This document shows positions 31,038-33,987 of a stretch of 33,987 nt of DNA, in pieces. This DNA comes from Claveliimonas intestinigallinarum (GTDB lineage: Bacteria; Bacillota; Clostridia; Lachnospirales; Lachnospiraceae): NCBI GenBank assembly GCA_019115145.1, contig DXED01000037.1, positions 1 through 33,987 on the forward strand, in the 5' to 3' direction. The position numbers and the translations under genes are program-made. Numbering within the stretch: the first letter of the stretch is position 1; each line of letters starts with the position of its first letter. Below the pieces are notes generated by a model that had not been told where the DNA came from, did not search any database, and worked only from the letters and a program-made list of their open reading frames with translations.

Positions 31038-31673
31038 ATGATGAAATGTCCAAGATGCGGGCAGGAGCTGCGCAGAAGCCAGAGAGATCCCAGCTTTGGC
31101 CTCTGCGACAACTGCCGGAAAAAATTCAAGCTCATCCCGGAAGAAAAGAATGCTGACACAGACGAAGGCTTCGGAAATTTTGAGGACCGGGACCGTGAGA
31201 GCCGCGCCGGCGCAAAGCAAAGCGCCAGGCGCCGCCCCTCCCCTTCCGACATCCACTCATCGTCTCCATACAACTACGGCCAGGCTTCTGATCAGGAAAC
31301 CAGTCAGACAACCGGTCAGAAAGCCCGCGGCACTGCTTCCACTGCGCAAAAGCGCGCTTCACAGCCGAGGACTTCCCGACAACAGACTCCGCGGCAACAG
31401 GCACCGCGACAGCAAACTCCTCCCCCCATGGCTATGGAGACCATGGAGGAGCCGGAAAAGAAGAAGAAAAAGGGCGGCTGCCTTCGGATTGTCCTGATCG
31501 TCCTTGCAATCCTTTTTCTGGCCGCGGTGGTAAAGGCAATTAAGGATCCGTCTGATGACAGCGGCAGCCGCTCGGACACCACTGAAAATACGTCAGATAA
31601 CGCTTCTGACAACGCCTCCGTATCCTTCCAGGACGGCACCGTATCCAGCAAGTCACAGCTTGGATTGGAATAG
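31038..31673 (+). CDS. Zinc-ribbon protein with disordered linker and one membrane segment
   Basis: The 211-residue protein has no recognised family over its full length. It starts with a zinc ribbon (C4-x2-C7 and C23-x2-C26: 'KCPRCGQEL', 'LCDNCRKKF'). A long charged and Ser/Gln-rich region follows, with three RQQ-T/A-P repeats near residues 114-128. A 'KKKKKGG' patch precedes one hydrophobic helix (about 148-167, 'CLRIVLIVLAILFLAAVV'). The C-terminal tail of about 40 residues is rich in Ser, Asp, Asn and Thr. By the positive-inside rule the zinc ribbon should be cytoplasmic and the tail outside. The start at ATG 31038 is less sure; AAAGGTGG lies 11 bases before it, and an in-frame GTG is at 31023. 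The function is unknown. Confidence 0.75.
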   Translation: MMKCPRCGQELRRSQRDPSFGLCDNCRKKFKLIPEEKNADTDEGFGNFEDRDRESRAGAKQSARRRPSPSDIHSSSPYNYGQASDQETSQTTGQKARGTASTAQKRASQPRTSRQQTPRQQAPRQQTPPPMAMETMEEPEKKKKKGGCLRIVLIVLAILFLAAVVKAIKDPSDDSGSRSDTTENTSDNASDNASVSFQDGTVSSKSQLGLE

Positions 31674-31684
31674 CGAATGAACAG

Positions 31685-31714
31685 AAAAACGGGCAGACAT
31701 CTGCCCGTTTTTTT
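31685..31714. terminator. Bidirectional terminator between the zinc-ribbon gene and the second MATE gene
   Basis: ACGGGCAG (31689-31696) pairs with CTGCCCGT (31701-31708), flanked by an A run and seven T. It serves the rightward zinc-ribbon gene and the leftward MATE gene, which converge here. Confidence 0.92.
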
Positions 31715-31754
31715 ATCTCTATAAATATCTTCTCTGTAAATCTCTGCCTGTCGG

Positions 31755-33110
31755 TTACATTTTCTCCAATCCGTGGATCCAGTCTGACTTCAGAAAATAA
31801 ACAAGGAATACCACACTGCTCAGCGCCCAGGTCAGCGGATAAGCCCAGAACACGGTCCTGATGTCAGGAACGATGCGTACCGCGATACTGATGTAGCTGA
31901 CACGGATCACACACCAGCAGATCATCATGACAAACATGGGTATCACAGACCTGCCCGCCCCCCGCAGGATACCTGCCATGCAGTGCGAGAAAGCCAGCAG
32001 AAAATAGAACCAGGTCACTGTCCTCGCCCACTGGACGCCATAGCCTACAGCCTCCGGACCTCCTCCAAAAGCTCCGATCAGCACCGGCGCCAGAAGATTG
32101 ATGGCAAGTCCAATAATCTCCGCTATAGTGAGGGAGCATAACGCGCCAAACACAGCTCCCTTCTTCGCCCTCTCATACTCTCTGGCGCCCAGATTTTGAC
32201 TGATAAATGTAGTCAGGGCCAGCGCAAAGCATGTGATGGGCAGAAATCCAAAGCCCTCGATCTTGGAATAGGATCCGCATCCCGCCACTGCCGTGGCGCC
32301 AAAGGCATTGATGTTGGACTGTACAAACACATTTGCCACTGAAATAATAGAGTTCTGCACCCCCGCCGGAACTCCGTTTTTTACGATCTGCTTCAACATC
32401 TGCCTATCCGGCCTGATTTCCCTTATCCTCAGCCGGAACACCTCATTTCCTTTTATCAGCTGACGCAGACAGAGAAAGGCGCTCAGAAACTGGGAAAGAA
32501 TCGTGGCAAATGCCGCGGACCAGACGCCCATTCCCATTCCTCCCACAAACAGCAGATCCAGCACTATATTCGTAAAGGAGGAAATGATCAGGAAAAACAG
32601 CGGATGCCTGCTGTCCCCCAGAGCCTGCAGGATTCCCACAAAAAAATTGTACATGACAAAAGCCAGCGAGCCCGCAAAGTAGACCCGGAAGTAGGCTAGA
32701 GACTGGGGCAGCACTTCATCCGGGGTTCCCATGAGCACAAGAATGCGAGGCGCTGCCAGCACTCCCACGATAGTCAAAATGATACCGCACGCCACTCCAA
32801 AAGCAATCGTTGTGTGGATGGACTTTCTCAGGTTTTCACCATCCTCAGCCCCAAAATATTTTCCTGTAACTACGCCCGCACCGATGGCAATTCCATTAAA
32901 AAATCCCACCAGGAGAAAAATCAGATTTCCGGATGAACTGACGGCAGCCAAAGCATTATTTCCAAGAAAATTTCCAACGATTACGGAGTCCGCTGTATTG
33001 TAGAGCTGCTGAAAGAGATTGCCCCAGAAAAGCGGAATAGCAAATGCGATCAGTCGCCTCCAGATAGGACCGTCCGTCATAAGTGTTGCAGATGCGGCTT
33101 TGTCGGCCAT
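31755..33110 (-). CDS. MATE family efflux transporter (second copy type)
   Basis: The 451-residue membrane protein is a MATE exporter of the NorM/DinF-like kind, not close to the one at 15008-16396. 'FAIPLFWGNLFQQLYNTADSVIVG' opens helix 1, then come 'GIAIGAGVVTGKYFGAEDGE', 'GVPAGVQNSIISVANVFVQ' at the second half and 'QNLGAREYERAKKGA'. It should export a cationic drug or metabolite with Na+ or H+; the substrate is unknown. The ATG at 33110 is preferred because GGGGGA lies about eight bases upstream; a TTG seven codons earlier is the alternative. It begins 36 bases after the tRNA operon terminator, with no clear promoter seen, so read-through from the tRNA transcript is possible. Confidence 0.93.
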   Translation of the reverse strand: MADKAASATLMTDGPIWRRLIAFAIPLFWGNLFQQLYNTADSVIVGNFLGNNALAAVSSSGNLIFLLVGFFNGIAIGAGVVTGKYFGAEDGENLRKSIHTTIAFGVACGIILTIVGVLAAPRILVLMGTPDEVLPQSLAYFRVYFAGSLAFVMYNFFVGILQALGDSRHPLFFLIISSFTNIVLDLLFVGGMGMGVWSAAFATILSQFLSAFLCLRQLIKGNEVFRLRIREIRPDRQMLKQIVKNGVPAGVQNSIISVANVFVQSNINAFGATAVAGCGSYSKIEGFGFLPITCFALALTTFISQNLGAREYERAKKGAVFGALCSLTIAEIIGLAINLLAPVLIGAFGGGPEAVGYGVQWARTVTWFYFLLAFSHCMAGILRGAGRSVIPMFVMMICWCVIRVSYISIAVRIVPDIRTVFWAYPLTWALSSVVFLVYFLKSDWIHGLEKM

Positions 33111-33145
33111 AGTACATTCCCCCTGACTCAAATATTTCAGATACA

Positions 33146-33185
33146 GGAAAAATCAGCACTGCAGATACGCAGTGCTGATTTTTCC
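33146..33185. terminator. Terminator of the tRNA operon (17-bp stem)
   Basis: A perfect 17-bp stem (33146-33162 with 33169-33185) has a 6-base loop, and its arms contain A5 and T5 runs. It lies about ten bases after tRNA-Lys on the minus strand. Confidence 0.85.
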
Positions 33186-33195
33186 TCTCATCCCA

Positions 33196-33268
33196 TGAGC
33201 GTGCGGGGATTCGAACCCCGGACAACTTGATTAAAAGTCAAGTGCTCTACCACCTGAGCTACACGCCC
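33196..33268 (-). tRNA. tRNA-Lys (TTT)
   Basis: A full 73-base cloverleaf. The acceptor stem is GGGCGTG/CACGCTC (one G-T pair), the discriminator is A, the anticodon loop is CTTTTAA, and the T arm is GGTTCGAATCC. CCA is not encoded. It is the last gene of the operon. Confidence 0.97.
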
Positions 33269-33293
33269 ATATACAATTTTAAGAAAAAGAAAG

Positions 33294-33366
<73 letters not shown>

Positions 33367-33370
33367 ATAG

Positions 33371-33444
33371 TTGCGGGGATAGGATTTGAACCTATGACCT
33401 TCGGGTTATGAGCCCGACGAGCTTCCAGACTGCTCCACCCCGCG
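33371..33444 (-). tRNA. tRNA-fMet (CAT), initiator
   Basis: A 74-base cloverleaf with anticodon CAT. It has the initiator hallmarks: an unpaired C1-A72 at the acceptor end and three G-C pairs (GGG/CCC) in the anticodon stem. CCA is not encoded. Confidence 0.97.
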
Positions 33445-33473
33445 TCAATATTTAACAATTTTTAGAAAATGAA

Positions 33474-33546
33474 AGCCGATGATCGGACTCGAACCGATAA
33501 CCTGCTGATTACAAATCAGCTGCTCTGCCAATTGAGCCACATCGGC
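33474..33546 (-). tRNA. tRNA-Thr (TGT)
   Basis: A full 73-base cloverleaf with acceptor GCCGATG/CATCGGC, anticodon loop TTTGTAA and discriminator T. CCA is not encoded. Confidence 0.97.
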
Positions 33547-33598
33547 GTGCCATGGGCTGTCCGGTCAAAACCGGCAACAGATGTATTTCACATCTGAA

Positions 33599-33680
33599 TG
33601 GATGGAGAAGGATTCGAACCTTCGAAGGCGTTGCCAACAGATTTACAGTCTGCCCCCTTTGGCCACTCGGGAATCCATCC
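33599..33680 (-). tRNA. tRNA-Tyr (GTA)
   Basis: An 82-base class II tRNA with a long variable arm, acceptor GGATGGA/TCCATCC, anticodon loop CTGTAAA and discriminator A. CCA is not encoded. Confidence 0.97.
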
Positions 33681-33686
33681 ATGTAA

Positions 33687-33759
33687 TGGGGCCTATAGGG
33701 CTCGAACCTATGACCCTCTGCTTGTAAGGCAGATGCTCTCCCAGCTGAGCTAAGACCCC
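33687..33759 (-). tRNA. tRNA-Val (TAC)
   Basis: A full 73-base cloverleaf with acceptor GGGGTCT/AGGCCCC (one T-G pair), anticodon loop CTTACAA and discriminator A. CCA is not encoded. Confidence 0.97.
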
Positions 33760-33765
33760 ATACAA

Positions 33766-33839
33766 CGACCCAGAAGAGACTCGAACTCTCGACCTCCGCC
33801 GTGACAGGGCGGCGCTCTAACCAACTGAGCCACTGGGCC
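33766..33839 (-). tRNA. tRNA-Asp (GTC)
   Basis: A 74-base cloverleaf with acceptor GGCCCAG/CTGGGTC (one G-T pair), anticodon loop CTGTCAC and discriminator G. CCA is not encoded. It is the first tRNA of the operon within the window. Confidence 0.97.
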
Positions 33840-33987
33840 ATCTATATTGAAGATACCATGTACCTTCAAAACCACATACAAGAAATCTTATCTATCTTCC
33901 ATCTTTCTTCCCGAACCGTGCGCTGCACTCACTTGAGGAAGTTCGAGCCACTTTGTGTCTCGAACAAGCTTCACACTAAGCTCAGCC
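33840..33987 (-). other. Leader or spacer upstream of the tRNA operon, cut by the window edge
   Basis: No gene is supported here. GTTCGAG (33941-33947) and CTCGAAC (33959-33965) form a 7-bp stem that can extend inward by CAC/GTG. GTGC/GCAC (33918-33921 and 33925-33928) and AGCTT/AAGCT (33967-33971 and 33978-33982) are smaller stems. No promoter is evident next to tRNA-Asp, so the operon is probably transcribed from beyond the edge, perhaps behind an rRNA operon. That last point is inference. Confidence 0.4.

Overview
The window looks like chromosomal DNA from a spore-forming anaerobic Firmicute of the Clostridia, most likely a Lachnospiraceae-type gut bacterium. This rests on the spore-maturation genes spmA and spmB, a methionine T-box leader on metG, a Mn2+-type riboswitch on a P-type ATPase, tRNA genes without encoded CCA, strong AGGAGG-type ribosome binding sites and moderately GC-rich coding sequence. 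The assignment is inferred from gene content; no rRNA is present.

Left part (1-14349). A truncated Rpn-type PD-(D/E)XK nuclease runs off the left edge. Next comes metG behind a complete T-box leader, read divergently from an Fe/Mn superoxide dismutase. A four-gene Wadjet (JetABCD) anti-plasmid locus follows on the minus strand; its last gene overlaps the convergent superoxide dismutase gene. A divergent DUF885 lipoprotein comes next, then a two-gene module of a helix-turn-helix protein and a small HipA-like kinase. The Rpn nuclease, Wadjet and HipA-like module together look like a defence/mobility hotspot among housekeeping genes. A small HAD phosphatase closes this part.

Middle part (14351-21223). 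spmB and spmA are separated by an oppositely oriented MATE efflux gene with its own promoter, candidate operator and terminator. Next is a minus-strand operon of a P-type Ca2+/Mn2+ ATPase and an AI-2E/PerM-family membrane protein. It is preceded by a strong promoter, a yybP-ykoY (Mn2+) riboswitch and a 17-bp terminator stem, so it is probably a metal-export operon.

Right part (21224-33987). A six-gene catabolic operon runs on the minus strand in the order zinc alcohol dehydrogenase, DhnA-type class I aldolase, FGGY kinase, D-2-hydroxyacid dehydrogenase, glucose-6-phosphate isomerase and KdgT-type permease. It sits downstream of a separately transcribed RpiR-type regulator. The set suggests uptake, oxidation, phosphorylation and retro-aldol cleavage of a sugar acid or polyol whose identity cannot be read from sequence. 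Then come an NSS sodium symporter, a zinc-ribbon/single-membrane-segment protein, a second MATE transporter, and a seven-tRNA operon (Asp, Val, Tyr, Thr, fMet, Phe, Lys) transcribed leftward from beyond the right edge.

The items most worth attention are the HTH plus HipA-like kinase pair (possibly a fused HipB-HipS with a HipT), the Wadjet locus, the catabolic operon of unknown substrate, and the split spmA/spmB pair.
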